This document shows, one piece after another, positions 36,800 through 45,140 of a stretch of DNA of 64,000 bases; position 1 is the stretch's first letter; each line of letters opens with the position of its first letter. The notes under the pieces are model-generated. The model worked only from the letters and a program-made list of their open reading frames with translations, had not been told where the DNA came from and made no database searches. Both the position numbers and the translations under genes were made by a program. Source of the DNA: Myxococcales bacterium (GTDB lineage: Bacteria > Myxococcota_A > Polyangia > Nannocystales > Nannocystaceae); contig JACKDW010000017.1 of NCBI GenBank assembly GCA_020633295.1, positions 62,001 to 126,000 on the forward strand, in the 5' to 3' direction.

Positions 36800-37947
36800 C
36801 CCCCGGGCTCGAGTTTCCCTGCCCCGCGGTCCCGCAGGCGCCGGGCGGCGCGCCCACGCGGGCGCCGCTCTCGATCGCGTGGGAGGGCTTCGACGCGGAC
36901 TGGATCGCGCCGATGGCCGCGTGCATCCAGGACCCCGAACACCACGCGGAGGGCGACGTCTGGCTGCACACGCGGATGGTCTGCGAGGCGCTCGTCGGGC
37001 TCCCGCAGTGGCGCGCGCTCGCGCCGGAGGACCGCGAGCTGGTGTTCGCCGGCGCGCTGCTGCACGACATCGCCAAGCCGGCGACGACGACGATCGAGGA
37101 CGGGCGCGTCAAGCACCCCGGGCACTCGGTCCGCGGCGCGCAGGACGTCCGTCGCCTGCTGTGGGAGGCCGGCGCGCCGTTCGCCGCGCGCGAGCAGATC
37201 GTCGCGCTGGTGCGCCACCACCAGGTCCCGTTCTTCCTCATCGACCAGGAGGACGCGCTGCGGCGCGCGGCCGCGATCAGCCTGCGCGTGCGCGGGCGCC
37301 TGCTCGCGCAGGTCACCCGCGCCGACGCGCTCGGGCGCGTGTGCAGGGACCCGCAGCGGCTGCTCGACAACATCGACCTGTTCGAGGCGCTGTGCGAGGA
37401 GCACGGCTGCCTCGACGCGGCGTTCCCGTTCCCGGACCCGCACACGCGCTACCTGTACTTTAAGTCAACGGATCGAGACCCGCGGTTCCCGGCCCACGAC
37501 GACACGCGCTTCGAGGTGGTGCTGATGTGCGGGCTGCCGGGCGCGGGCAAGGACCACTGGATCGCGGAGAACCTGGAGCTCCCGCGCGTCAGCATGGACG
37601 ACCTCCGCCGCGAGCTGCGGCTGCCGTTCACCGGCGATCAGTCCGAGGTCGCCCGCGCGGCGCGTGATCGCGCGCGCGAGCACCTGCGCCGCGAGCAGCC
37701 CTTCGTGTGGAGCGCGACCAACCTGCGCCGGGATATCCGCGGCAGGCTGATCAGCATGTTCAGCGACTACGGCGCGCGCGTCCGGCTCGTGTACATCGAG
37801 GCCTCGCGCGCGCGGCAGCGAAGGCAGAACCGCGAGCGCGACGCGACCGTGCCCGAGGCGGCGATGGAGCGGATGCTGCGGCAGTGGGACATCCCGGCGC
37901 CCTACGAGGCGCACCGCGTGGACTACATCGTCCGCGAGGACGAGTAG
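36796..37947 (+). CDS. HD-Pnk: RNA end-healing phosphoesterase-kinase
   Basis: This 383-residue protein is a fusion. The N-terminal HD domain has H58, the HD pair H90-D91 in LLHDIAKP, H107/H110 in KHPGHS and RHHQVPF; in homologs such as Runella HD-Pnk it removes 2',3'-cyclic or 2'/3' phosphates. The C-terminal half is a polynucleotide kinase with P-loop GLPGAGKD (246-253), the Asp general base in SMDD (268) and the Arg-rich lid RQRRQNRERD. Together the domains turn broken RNA ends into substrates for the coupled ligase. Confidence 0.92.
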   Translation: MTPGLEFPCPAVPQAPGGAPTRAPLSIAWEGFDADWIAPMAACIQDPEHHAEGDVWLHTRMVCEALVGLPQWRALAPEDRELVFAGALLHDIAKPATTTIEDGRVKHPGHSVRGAQDVRRLLWEAGAPFAAREQIVALVRHHQVPFFLIDQEDALRRAAAISLRVRGRLLAQVTRADALGRVCRDPQRLLDNIDLFEALCEEHGCLDAAFPFPDPHTRYLYFKSTDRDPRFPAHDDTRFEVVLMCGLPGAGKDHWIAENLELPRVSMDDLRRELRLPFTGDQSEVARAARDRAREHLRREQPFVWSATNLRRDIRGRLISMFSDYGARVRLVYIEASRARQRRQNRERDATVPEAAMERMLRQWDIPAPYEAHRVDYIVREDE

Positions 37948-37964
37948 CGCGCCCGGGTCGCCCG

Positions 37965-38780
37965 CTAGGACGAGCTGCCCTGCGCGCGCCCGCGCGTCAT
38001 CGCGAAGTGCACGAGCCCGGGCGTGTGCTTGCCGAGCCAGGCGCCGACGCGCCCGTGCCCGGTGAACGTGAACTCCCGCTTGCGCCTGTGCAGCGCGCGG
38101 ACCACGACGCGGGCCGCCGCCTCGGCCGACCACATCAGCCGCGACGGTCGGCGATCGTTCCAGTCCTCGTGGAACTGCCCGTCGTTGTCGACCTGCGCGA
38201 TCTCGGTGGAGACGAAGCCCGGGTTGATCAAGCTGACCGACACGCCCGTGCCGTGCAGCTCCATCGCCAGGGTCTGGCCCACGGCCCGCAGCGCGTACTT
38301 CGACGCCGAGTACGGGCCGTTCTTGGGGATCGAGAGCATGCCCATCACGCTGCTGACGAGGCCGACGCGCCCGCTGGTGTCGCGCAGGTGCGGGAGGCAG
38401 TGACGCACGGTGCTGATCGCCCCGAACACGTTGGTGTCGAACTGTCGGCGCCAGGCCTCGATCGGCAGGGACTCGATCGTCCCCGCCACGGCGAAGCCGG
38501 CGTTGGCGACGACGACGTCGAGCTTGCCGAGCGAGTCCTTGGCGTGGCTGACGGCGCGCTCGACCGCCGCGTCGTTGGTCACGTCACACTGGATCGCGAC
38601 GCCGCGCCGCCCGAGCCCGCTGACCGCCTGCGCGACCTCCTCGAGCTTCTCGACGCGACGACCGGAGACGGCGACATCGGCCCCGCGACGCGCGAACTCC
38701 AGCGCCATCGCGGCCCCGAGCCCGCTGCCGCCGCCGGTGATCCAGACCGCGTGATCCTTGAAGAACTGTGTCGTCGACAT
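37965..38780 (-). CDS. SDR-family oxidoreductase
   Basis: This 271-residue short-chain dehydrogenase has ITGGGSGLG, NAGFAVAG, the catalytic Ser in LVSSVMG and the YSASK Tyr/Lys pair. The C-terminus (VRALHRRKREFTFTGHGRVGAWLGKHTPGL) is typical of fatty-aldehyde/fatty-acyl-type classical SDRs and may touch the membrane. It is convergent with the HD-Pnk gene, with 17 bp between stops, and is unrelated in operon terms. Confidence 0.92.
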   Translation of the reverse strand: MSTTQFFKDHAVWITGGGSGLGAAMALEFARRGADVAVSGRRVEKLEEVAQAVSGLGRRGVAIQCDVTNDAAVERAVSHAKDSLGKLDVVVANAGFAVAGTIESLPIEAWRRQFDTNVFGAISTVRHCLPHLRDTSGRVGLVSSVMGMLSIPKNGPYSASKYALRAVGQTLAMELHGTGVSVSLINPGFVSTEIAQVDNDGQFHEDWNDRRPSRLMWSAEAAARVVVRALHRRKREFTFTGHGRVGAWLGKHTPGLVHFAMTRGRAQGSSS

Positions 38781-38789
38781 GCCGCGCGG

Positions 38790-38795
38790 ACTCTA
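38790..38795 (-). promoter_or_regulatory. Putative -10 box (TAGAGT, minus strand)
   Basis: ACTCTA on the plus strand reads TAGAGT on the minus strand, 9 nt before the ATG at 38780. Confidence 0.35.
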
Positions 38796-38837
38796 GCAGA
38801 GATCGCGCGCGGCATCGGGCGCGCCGGCTCGCGCGCG

Positions 38838-39671
38838 CTAGAAGTTGTACTCGAAGCTCTCGGGGTAGCCGCCGACGTTGACGATGATCGTCCCGGAGAG
38901 GTCCGGGTTCCCGTTCTGATACGCGAGCTTCATGGGCACGAGGCTGAGCAGGACCTGCTCGTGGATCAGCGCCTCGCAGCCGTCGCCCATGGCGTCGTGC
39001 CAGAGCGTGAAGCCGGCGCCGGGCGGCTCGCTCAGGTCGAAGTTCTCGTCCCAGCAGCCGCCGAGCGCGTGCGCCTCGCAGCCGCCCCCGTACTCGACCT
39101 CGAGCGTGATGATGTCGCCGTCGAGCGTGCCGCCGGTGATCGTCACCTCGTCCGAGGCCTCGTCGCCCTGGCAGACGGTGAGTTCGGGGACCTCGCAGCC
39201 CTTCTCGCTGCAGCCCCAGCCGCCGTAGTCGTCGCAGACGCAGGTGTTACAGCCGTCGCCGGCCGGCTTCGTGTCGCCGGGCTCGCACATGGGCTCGCAG
39301 CCGATGTTGGAGCAGGCCCAGGTGCCCTCGGGCTCGCAGGTGCAGTAGTTGCCGCACTCGTCGATGTCGAGCATCTCGTCGCCCGGCGTGCACTCGCCGC
39401 CGATGGTGGTGGAGCCGACGGTCGGCTCGCAGCCGATCTCGGTGCAGGCCCAGGTGCCGTCGTCCTGGCAGGTGCAGGTGTTGCAGCCGTCGTCGGCGGG
39501 CATCTCGTCGCCCGGCGTACAGCCGCCGTCGGTCGTCGTCTCGTCGCCGATGTTCTTCGGCGAGTCACAGGCCCCCAGGGACAGGGCGCACAGCAGCGCG
39601 CAGCCGAGCGCGCCGGCGAGTGAGAGCGCGCGCGCGCGCGTGGTCGTGGTCGTGGTCAGGTCGTAGGTCAT
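38838..39671 (-). CDS. Lipoprotein with three pacifastin-like Cys repeats
   Basis: The protein has 277 residues with a hydrophobic leader and lipobox SLGAC near residue 35. Three modules follow, each with the pattern CxPGD...(A/I)DGCNxCxC.D.G.WACTE.GCE, that is six cysteines matching the pacifastin (LCMI/II) protease-inhibitor fold. The middle copy has CGNYC in place of CNTC. A C-terminal beta-rich domain of about 110 residues carries three more cysteines. The GGAG site and a 28-bp promoter-like element at 39720-39747 lie upstream; the same element precedes the sigma-factor gene. Surface protease control is plausible; no target is known. Confidence 0.8.
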   Translation of the reverse strand: MTYDLTTTTTTRARALSLAGALGCALLCALSLGACDSPKNIGDETTTDGGCTPGDEMPADDGCNTCTCQDDGTWACTEIGCEPTVGSTTIGGECTPGDEMLDIDECGNYCTCEPEGTWACSNIGCEPMCEPGDTKPAGDGCNTCVCDDYGGWGCSEKGCEVPELTVCQGDEASDEVTITGGTLDGDIITLEVEYGGGCEAHALGGCWDENFDLSEPPGAGFTLWHDAMGDGCEALIHEQVLLSLVPMKLAYQNGNPDLSGTIIVNVGGYPESFEYNF

Positions 39672-39719
39672 AACGGTCGCTCCGAGCCGCCCGTGGACGG
39701 CTGTCTTGAGGTTCACCTG

Positions 39720-39747
39720 TTGTAGTCCGCGCGGTCGAGAACTCGTG
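39720..39747 (-). promoter_or_regulatory. 28-bp promoter-like element, copy 1
   Basis: Plus-strand TTGTAGTCCGCGCG, six variable bases, then AACTCGTG. On the minus strand this reads CACGAGTT...CGCGCGGACTACAA, with the -10-like end toward the lipoprotein gene. Copy 2 at 41421-41448 has identical 14- and 8-base flanks and spacing. The leader to the ATG is about 45 nt. Confidence 0.65.
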
Positions 39748-39775
39748 GACGCGGGCCGAGAAAATTCGTCGGCGC

Positions 39776-40690
39776 TCACCCGGCGGGGCAAGCCGCGCGC
39801 ACGCGACCCGCGAGCGCGGAGCTGGGGTAGCGCGCGAGGAAGCGACCGGCCGCCGCGCGCCCGTCCGCGCGCCGCCCGGCGTCGCACAGCGCGACGACCC
39901 GGAGCGCGGCGCGCTCCTCGACCAGCACGCCCGCGGGGAACCGTCGCGCGTGGTCGTCGAGCAGCTCGGGCGCCCGCGCTGGTTCACCGCGCGAGAGCTC
40001 GCTACGGACGCGTCGCAGCGCCTCGGTCTCGGCCGCCAGCGACGACGTCGCGGGCGGCTCAGCGCGCGCGCTCGCGGGGCCGAGGCGCGCCCCGGTCGGC
40101 GCGTCGTCAGGGCGCGAGGACGTCGGGGGACGGGGCGACGCCAACTCGCTCGGCGGCGGCTCATCCGGGCTCGGCTCGAGCGTGACGCGGGTCCCCGAGC
40201 TCGCCGCGTTCACGCCCCCGTGACGCGCGCGCGCCGGCAGCGGCGCGCTGTCCGACGCGTGTTCAAACGGCGCCTCCACGCGCTCGATCGGGCCGTCACC
40301 AAAGTTCACCAGGCGTCCGCCGCCGCCGAACACGAGCGCGAGCGCGGCGGCGGTGGCCAGCGCGAGCCCGAGGCCGACCCACGGCAGCGCCGCGCGTCGC
40401 GAGCTCGGCGCGAGCGCGAACACCTCGGCGCCCGACGTCTCGGCGCCCGACATCTCCTCGCCCGACGTCTCCTCGCCCGACGTCTCCTCGCCCGACGTCT
40501 CCTCGCCCGACGTCTCCTCGCCCGACGTCTCGGCGTCCGCGTCGTCGCTCGCGATCGACGCCTCGAGGCGCTCCCACAGCCGCGCGCGCGTCGTCTCGGG
40601 CATGGACTCGCGCTCGCGCAGCGCCGCGATCCACTCGACGGCGGCGCGCTCGACCTCGGGATCTTTTCCGACTCGCTCCGGTTCACGCAC
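39776..40690 (-). CDS. Membrane-anchored partner (candidate anti-sigma factor) of the ECF sigma factor
   Basis: The GTG at 40690 has AGGGG 7 nt upstream and overlaps the sigma-factor stop by a few bases; an ATG at 40726 is an alternative. The 304-residue protein has a cytoplasmic N-terminus (EVERAAVEWIAAL.E..MPETTRARLWERLE), a low-complexity TSGEE repeat (15-bp unit, six copies), a single membrane helix (LPWVGLGLALATAAALALVF) and a periplasmic tail with TPR-like helices (LRRVRSELSRGEPARAPELLDDH). Gene position and topology are those of anti-sigma factors in myxobacteria; no zinc-binding ZAS motif is seen. Confidence 0.7.
   Translation of the reverse strand: MREPERVGKDPEVERAAVEWIAALRERESMPETTRARLWERLEASIASDDADAETSGEETSGEETSGEETSGEETSGEEMSGAETSGAEVFALAPSSRRAALPWVGLGLALATAAALALVFGGGGRLVNFGDGPIERVEAPFEHASDSAPLPARARHGGVNAASSGTRVTLEPSPDEPPPSELASPRPPTSSRPDDAPTGARLGPASARAEPPATSSLAAETEALRRVRSELSRGEPARAPELLDDHARRFPAGVLVEERAALRVVALCDAGRRADGRAAAGRFLARYPSSALAGRVRAACPAG
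40437..40533 (-). repeat. 15-bp in-frame tandem repeat (TSGEE)
   Basis: CGACGTCTCCTCGCC and close variants occur about seven times in the membrane-anchored partner gene, giving a Glu/Ser/Thr linker. Confidence 0.85.
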
Positions 40691-41414
40691 GGCGTCCCCT
40701 GCTTTCTTCGCGCGCGCCGCTCCCATGGCCGTCGTCGCCAGGGCCGTCGTCGCCACGGGCCAACCGCCGCGCGACCGCCCCGCGAAACGCCGCCCGCGCG
40801 GAGCGCAGGCGCGAGTGCGCGGTGTTCGGGTTGATCTGTAGGTGGCGCGCGGCCTCGGCGACCTTGAGCCCGTCGAGCTCGACGAGCTCGAACACAAGCC
40901 GGCGCTCCGCGTCGAGCCCGTCGAGGAACTCGCGGACGAACGCGGCCGCGAGGCGGCGCTCGCTGTGGGCCTCCGGGCTCACGCCCGCGAGCGTCGACTC
41001 AGACGCCCGCGCGCTCGCGCGCGTCTGATCGGCGAGCCCCTGGAGGCGCTGCGCCGCCCGCTGCCGCCCGCGACGACGATTGCTGACGACGCCGCGGGTA
41101 AGGTTGAAGAGCCAGGTCGTCACGGCCGCGCGCCCGTCGTACTCGTCGAGTCGACGATGGACGATCAGGAACACGTCATGGACCACATCCTCGAGGGCGT
41201 CCTCGGCGACGCCGAGCCGCCGCGCCACTCGCCAGACGAAATCGGCGTGCTCCCGATAGACGCCGGCGAGCGACAGCGCGCTCGTCTGCACGCGCGCCGC
41301 GGCGCCCGGCGCCCCGCCCGCTCTCTCCCGCCATCTGGCGTTCACCCCCGCCGACATCGGCACGTCCCGGCTCCTCGACGCTCGAGACACGGGTGCATAC
41401 GCGCTCGCGCTCAC
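40683..41414 (-). CDS. ECF-type RNA polymerase sigma factor
   Basis: The protein has 243 residues. Region 2 spans about 48-118 (LAGVYREHADFVWRVARRLGV, DALEDVVHDVFLIVHRRLDEY, TTWLFNLTRGVVSNRRR). Region 4 spans about 150-212 (FLDGLDAERRLVFELVELDGLKVAEAARHLQINPNTAHSRLRSAR, the helix-turn-helix). It has no sigma1.1 or sigma3. A GTG at 41414 is the earliest start, and an ATG at 41357 is also possible. The 28-bp promoter-like element 7 nt upstream of the GTG would give an almost leaderless message and suggests autoregulation. The next gene encodes its likely membrane-bound controller. Confidence 0.9.
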   Translation of the reverse strand: MSASAYAPVSRASRSRDVPMSAGVNARWRERAGGAPGAAARVQTSALSLAGVYREHADFVWRVARRLGVAEDALEDVVHDVFLIVHRRLDEYDGRAAVTTWLFNLTRGVVSNRRRGRQRAAQRLQGLADQTRASARASESTLAGVSPEAHSERRLAAAFVREFLDGLDAERRLVFELVELDGLKVAEAARHLQINPNTAHSRLRSARAAFRGAVARRLARGDDGPGDDGHGSGAREESRGRRA

Positions 41415-41420
41415 CCTTGG

Positions 41421-41448
41421 TTGTAGTCCGCGCGCCGCGAAACTCGTG
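41421..41448 (-). promoter_or_regulatory. 28-bp promoter-like element, copy 2
   Basis: Plus strand: TTGTAGTCCGCGCG, six variable bases, AACTCGTG. It lies just upstream of the ECF sigma-factor gene and matches copy 1 at 39720-39747 in both flanks and spacing. Confidence 0.65.
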
Positions 41449-41513
41449 TCGAGCGTGGCACGCGGCGACGAGCGTGGGAAGCGGGCTCGGATAGCCCCCT
41501 CTAGACCGGGGAA

Positions 41514-42608
41514 TTACGGGAAGCGGAGCTCGAGCCCCGCCACGAAGCGACCACCCACGGTGCTCGCCTCGTAGACCAGCGGCGTCTGGACCGTGCGAAA
41601 CGCCGGGCGCGCGAAGGCCAGGTGCGCGCCCGCGTCCAGCCAGAGGCCCACGATCCGCCGACTCCACGCGAAGCCGGCGGTGACCGCCGCGGCGCCCCAC
41701 AGCGCGCGCGCGGTCTGCGAGACCGCCAAGGCGCCCGTCCCTGTCCCGCGCATCGTGCCGAGCTCGAGACCGACGCAGAGGGGGAAGGAGAACGCGCCCG
41801 CCGCCGGTACGCCGCACGCGCGCGGTCGCACCATCCAGAGCGAGAATTGCCCGCCGATCTCGGGGTTGTCGGGCGCCTCCGACGTCTTCGGCAACCACCC
41901 GTCGAAGCCGAGGCCGACCCGCCACCCGCGCGCGAACGCCCCGGCCTCCGCGCCGAGCACCGCGGCCGGCCCCGGGAGCGCGCCGAGCCCGACGCCTCCG
42001 CCGACTCGCGCGTAGCCACGAACGGGTGACGATCGCGACCGTGACGTGTCGTTCGGTGCTCCTGACGAGACCGGCTCTGCGGGCTCGTCCAGCCTATCCG
42101 GCGCCGTCGACGGCGGCGAGGTGGGCGACGAAGTAAACGACGCGGGCGGCTCGACCGCGGGCGGCTCGACCGCGGGCAACTCGACCACGGGCAGCTCGAC
42201 CACGGGCGGGGGGGGCAGCTCCACCTCGTCGTCGGTCGACGTCGGCTCGCCGACGTCCAGCTCCGGGTTCATGGCGATCGCGATGACGAGCGCCGCCGCG
42301 TCCACGAGCTCGCCGCAGCTGCTCGCGGTGAGCTCCCGCGTGCCCCCGCCGCTCGCGCCCGCGATCTCGAGCTCGAGCCGCCAGCGCGCGGCGTCGGCCT
42401 GCGTCACGAGGGCGTCGACCGTGAGCGCGGCCGCCGGCGCGGCGCCGAGCGTGCGCTCGATCGTCGCCTCCACCGCGCGCTCGTCCGGGCACTCGGGGGG
42501 CGCGCGCCAGCGCAAGCGTAACGCCGGGGGCGTATCACCCGCCGACTCGCTCGCCTGGGGAGCCACGGAGGCGAGCGCCAAGCTCGACAAGGCGATCCGC
42601 AGGAGCAC
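41514..42608 (-). CDS. Secreted protein with probable outer-membrane-barrel-like C-terminus
   Basis: The GTG at 42608 starts MLLRIALSSLALASVAPQ, a signal peptide. The first 110 residues contain a domain with two Cys (PPECPDE, ASSCGE). A Pro/Val/Ser-rich linker follows, including a VELPVVELPAVEPPAVEPPA run (12-bp-type repeat). Residues about 200-364 are Gly/aromatic amphipathic strands (GYARVGGGVGLGAL, WRVGLGFDGW, FSLWMVRPRACGV, LGTMRGTG) and end in F-type LELRFP. This fits a small outer-membrane barrel. Function unknown; it lies upstream of the sigma-factor gene on the same strand. Confidence 0.7.
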   Translation of the reverse strand: MLLRIALSSLALASVAPQASESAGDTPPALRLRWRAPPECPDERAVEATIERTLGAAPAAALTVDALVTQADAARWRLELEIAGASGGGTRELTASSCGELVDAAALVIAIAMNPELDVGEPTSTDDEVELPPPPVVELPVVELPAVEPPAVEPPASFTSSPTSPPSTAPDRLDEPAEPVSSGAPNDTSRSRSSPVRGYARVGGGVGLGALPGPAAVLGAEAGAFARGWRVGLGFDGWLPKTSEAPDNPEIGGQFSLWMVRPRACGVPAAGAFSFPLCVGLELGTMRGTGTGALAVSQTARALWGAAAVTAGFAWSRRIVGLWLDAGAHLAFARPAFRTVQTPLVYEASTVGGRFVAGLELRFP

Positions 42609-42616
42609 GGTCAGCG

Positions 42617-42622
42617 AGTGTA
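42617..42622 (-). promoter_or_regulatory. Putative -10 box (TACACT, minus strand)
   Basis: AGTGTA on the plus strand reads TACACT on the minus strand, 8 nt before the GTG at 42608. Confidence 0.4.
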
Positions 42623-42663
42623 GTCGCTGACCCGGGCTCGGTCACGGCGTGCGCTCAACGCAA

Positions 42664-42693
42664 ACAGGGCCGCGAGTCTCCTCGCGGCCCTGT
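42664..42693 (-). terminator. 13-bp stem hairpin terminator
   Basis: ACAGGGCCGCGAG pairs perfectly across the loop TCTC. It follows the vWA gene stop (42718) on the minus strand and is followed there by TTTG, so it likely ends that transcript. Confidence 0.75.
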
Positions 42694-42717
42694 CCGTCGG
42701 TGAGCGCGCTCAGGCGA

Positions 42718-44088
42718 TCAGCCCTGAATCGTGCACTTGAAGGTCATCTCGATCGTGCCGAGGACCTGATACGCCGAGCACAGCGCGCCGCACAGCTCGA
42801 TCTCCGTCATGGAGTCGTCGACGAAGGCCCAGCCGTCCATGCTGCCGCAGTCGGCGATGTCGATCGGGTCCTCGTAGGTCATGCCGTCGATCTCGAGCAC
42901 CGGCTTGGTGTTCGGCGGCACGCCGCCCTCGATCGGGATCGTGCAGTCGAGGACCTGGCCGATGATGCCGTCGAGGGCCTCCTGCAGCTCGATCTGGTTG
43001 GTCGCGTTGTAGAACTTCTCGACCGGGTCGTCCTTGGGCACGCCGCCCGCGAGCGCGGCGTCGTTGAGCACCTGGAACGGGTTGATGTTGTTGGCGTCGA
43101 CCTCGTCCTTGATGTCCACGCCGACGACGTAGGTCTTGATCGAGGTCTCGCCGGGCTGCGCCGCAGCGGCCGCGATGGTCGGCACGAGGTTCTCGTCGTA
43201 GTCGAGCAGGGCCGCGTCGTCCATCGCGCTGACCGAGCAGTTGGCGGCGCCGTCGGTGATCAGGATGACGTAGTTCTCCTGGTTCTCCGCCAGCTCGATG
43301 CCGTTGAGGTGGTTGACCGCCGAGGTGATGCCCTTCTCGGCCGGCGTGCCGCCCGCGCCGCTGAGGTCGCCCGCCGGCGGGATGACGTTGAGGATGGTCA
43401 TCGCGTTGTTGGGCGCGACCGCGGCCTCGGGCTGGTCATTGACCACGCACGCCTGCGGGCCGAGGACCGCCACGCCGTCCTTCGAGGGGAACAGCTGGGC
43501 GCCGAGGTGCATCGAGTCGTTGAAGGTGCTGACGATCTGCGTCACCACGCCGTGGAGGCTCTTCCAGCGCGACTGCTTCGGCGTCGCCGCCATCATCGGA
43601 TCCAGGTCGTTGAACCCGTCGTCGTCCATGTCGTCGAGGTCGTGATCCCAGAAGTTGTCCTGGTTGAACATCGAGCCGGACTTGTCGAGCACGAGCATGA
43701 CGTTCGGCGGGACGAGCACCGGGGTCTGCGCGTCGTACTCACCGCAGATGTCCGGGTCGGTCCAGCAGAAGCCCTCGCCGTTGAAGCACGAGCCGGCCTT
43801 GTCGGGACCGCAGCAGTGCGGGCCCTCAGGCGCGTCCGCGCAGTCCTCGTCACTCCCGCAGGGCGTCGCGCCGCCGGCGGTCGTGTCCGTCGTGGTCATG
43901 TTGTCATCGTCGTCGTCATCGTCGTCGGCGGTGGAGCTCGACGAGCCCGCGGACGGATCGATGGTCGGGTCGATGCTCACGCCCGAAGCGCTCATCGTCT
44001 CGGAGTCGGTCGTGTCGTCGCTTCCGCCGCTGCAGGCGACGACAAGCGTCATGCTGGCAAGGCTCGCAAGGAAAGAAATGCGTCTCAT
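42718..44088 (-). CDS. vWA-domain lipoprotein
   Basis: This 456-residue protein has a signal peptide ending VVAC (Cys19). An acidic Ser/Thr/Asp linker of about 50 residues follows, including a run of eight aspartates, then a Cys-rich segment, then a von Willebrand A domain from about residue 125. The MIDAS motif DKSGS (135-139) and later Thr/Asp (TDGAANCSVSAMDD) suggest that metal binding is intact. The domain has inserts and ends with a disulphide-rich tail. It is expected to sit on the outside of the outer membrane and bind a partner. Confidence 0.87.
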   Translation of the reverse strand: MRRISFLASLASMTLVVACSGGSDDTTDSETMSASGVSIDPTIDPSAGSSSSTADDDDDDDDNMTTTDTTAGGATPCGSDEDCADAPEGPHCCGPDKAGSCFNGEGFCWTDPDICGEYDAQTPVLVPPNVMLVLDKSGSMFNQDNFWDHDLDDMDDDGFNDLDPMMAATPKQSRWKSLHGVVTQIVSTFNDSMHLGAQLFPSKDGVAVLGPQACVVNDQPEAAVAPNNAMTILNVIPPAGDLSGAGGTPAEKGITSAVNHLNGIELAENQENYVILITDGAANCSVSAMDDAALLDYDENLVPTIAAAAAQPGETSIKTYVVGVDIKDEVDANNINPFQVLNDAALAGGVPKDDPVEKFYNATNQIELQEALDGIIGQVLDCTIPIEGGVPPNTKPVLEIDGMTYEDPIDIADCGSMDGWAFVDDSMTEIELCGALCSAYQVLGTIEMTFKCTIQG

Positions 44089-44488
44089 CGTCAGTACAAT
44101 CCCGTGTGCTTGGAGGTCAGTCGTACGCCGTGGCTTCGGCCTCGCCGCGTCGCGGGCCGGAGTCAGGCCGCGATCAGCGCACGTTCATCCGAGTTTGCTA
44201 CTTAGGACACCTTGACCCCCCCGTTTTCTGACTTCAAGGAAAATTCTTCGTTTGCTCGCGGTCCGAGAGCGCGCACCGCGAAGCCGTTTACACGCCCGCT
44301 CGTCGACTTCGCTACGTCGCCCTGGCGCGGAGCCGTGAATAGCTGCCCCAACAAGCAGGTTTGTGAGCCCGCGCCGCGCCGCGCGTTCGACAATGACCGC
44401 GCCATGGGCGGAAGCAACCGCGATTTGCACATGCGACGACCGCGATGGGGCAAGCGCCGCGACGCCGCTCCCGCCGGATCGCGCGGCG
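44089..44488. other. Intergenic region with lower G+C
   Basis: This 400-bp stretch includes 44,195-44,250 (TTTGCTACTTAGGACACC, CCGTTTTCTGACTTCAAGG), noticeably lower in G+C. Short frames exist on both strands, but none has a start with a ribosome-binding site or a recognisable motif. Confidence 0.4.
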
Positions 44489-45121
44489 CTAGGTGAGCTC
44501 GCGGCTGTGGACAATTTCCACGCCGGCCGCGCGCATCGCCGCGATCGCGCGCTCGCTGTCGCCTTCGGACAGGTTGACCCCCCGACAGCCGTCGACGACG
44601 AGGCGCGTGACGAAGCCGAGGCGCGCGGCGTCCAGCGCCGTGAACTTCACGCAGTAGTCCGTGGCGAGCCCGAGCACGTCCACCGCGTCGACGCGCTGAT
44701 CTTTTAAATAGGCGTCGAGCCCGGTCGAGTTGCGCTGCCCGTTGTCGAAGAAGCCGCTGTAGGAGTCTACGGTCGGATCCGTGCCCTTGGGGAACACCCG
44801 CGTGATCCGCTCGGACTCCAGCGACTCGATGAAGGCGGCGCCGCGCGTGCCCTGGACGCAGTGGACCGGCCAGAGCACCTGCGTCAGGCCGTGCAGCTCG
44901 ATCACCTCGCCGGGCGAGCGGCCGGCGTGGTGCACGGCGAAGCTCCCGTGCTCCGCCGGGTGCCAGTCCTGGGTGGCGATCACGTGCGAGTACGCGGACT
45001 GGGCGGCGAGCGCGTTGGCGATGGGCACCACCGCGTCCCCCTCGGGGACCGCGAGCGCGCCGCCGGGCATGAAGTCGTTCTGCAGGTCGACGAGGATCAA
45101 CGCGCGCATCGGGCGAATCAT
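44489..45121 (-). CDS. pncA: Nicotinamidase
   Basis: This 210-residue amidase turns nicotinamide into nicotinate. It shows the catalytic Asp12 in LVDLQNDF, metal ligands in QDWHP..H.SF, the Lys in FPKGTDPTVDSYSGFFDN and the nucleophilic Cys in TDYCVKFTALDA. The start at 45121 (MIRPMRALI) lies 19 nt after the nrtR stop; the ATG at 45109 is an alternative. It is the last gene of pncB-nrtR-pncA. Confidence 0.93.
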   Translation of the reverse strand: MIRPMRALILVDLQNDFMPGGALAVPEGDAVVPIANALAAQSAYSHVIATQDWHPAEHGSFAVHHAGRSPGEVIELHGLTQVLWPVHCVQGTRGAAFIESLESERITRVFPKGTDPTVDSYSGFFDNGQRNSTGLDAYLKDQRVDAVDVLGLATDYCVKFTALDAARLGFVTRLVVDGCRGVNLSEGDSERAIAAMRAAGVEIVHSRELT

Positions 45122-45140
45122 AGCACCCGCCGCGGCGCGC

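Noticed and set aside
36005..37947. RNA ligase and HD-Pnk as part of a toxin or phage-defence island
   Set aside because: No nuclease, helicase or other defence gene adjoins; the pair can be a simple repair operon.
44202..44496. Short frames of 80-110 codons on both strands in the low-G+C patch
   Set aside because: No ribosome-binding site, no recognisable motif, and the frames overlap one another.
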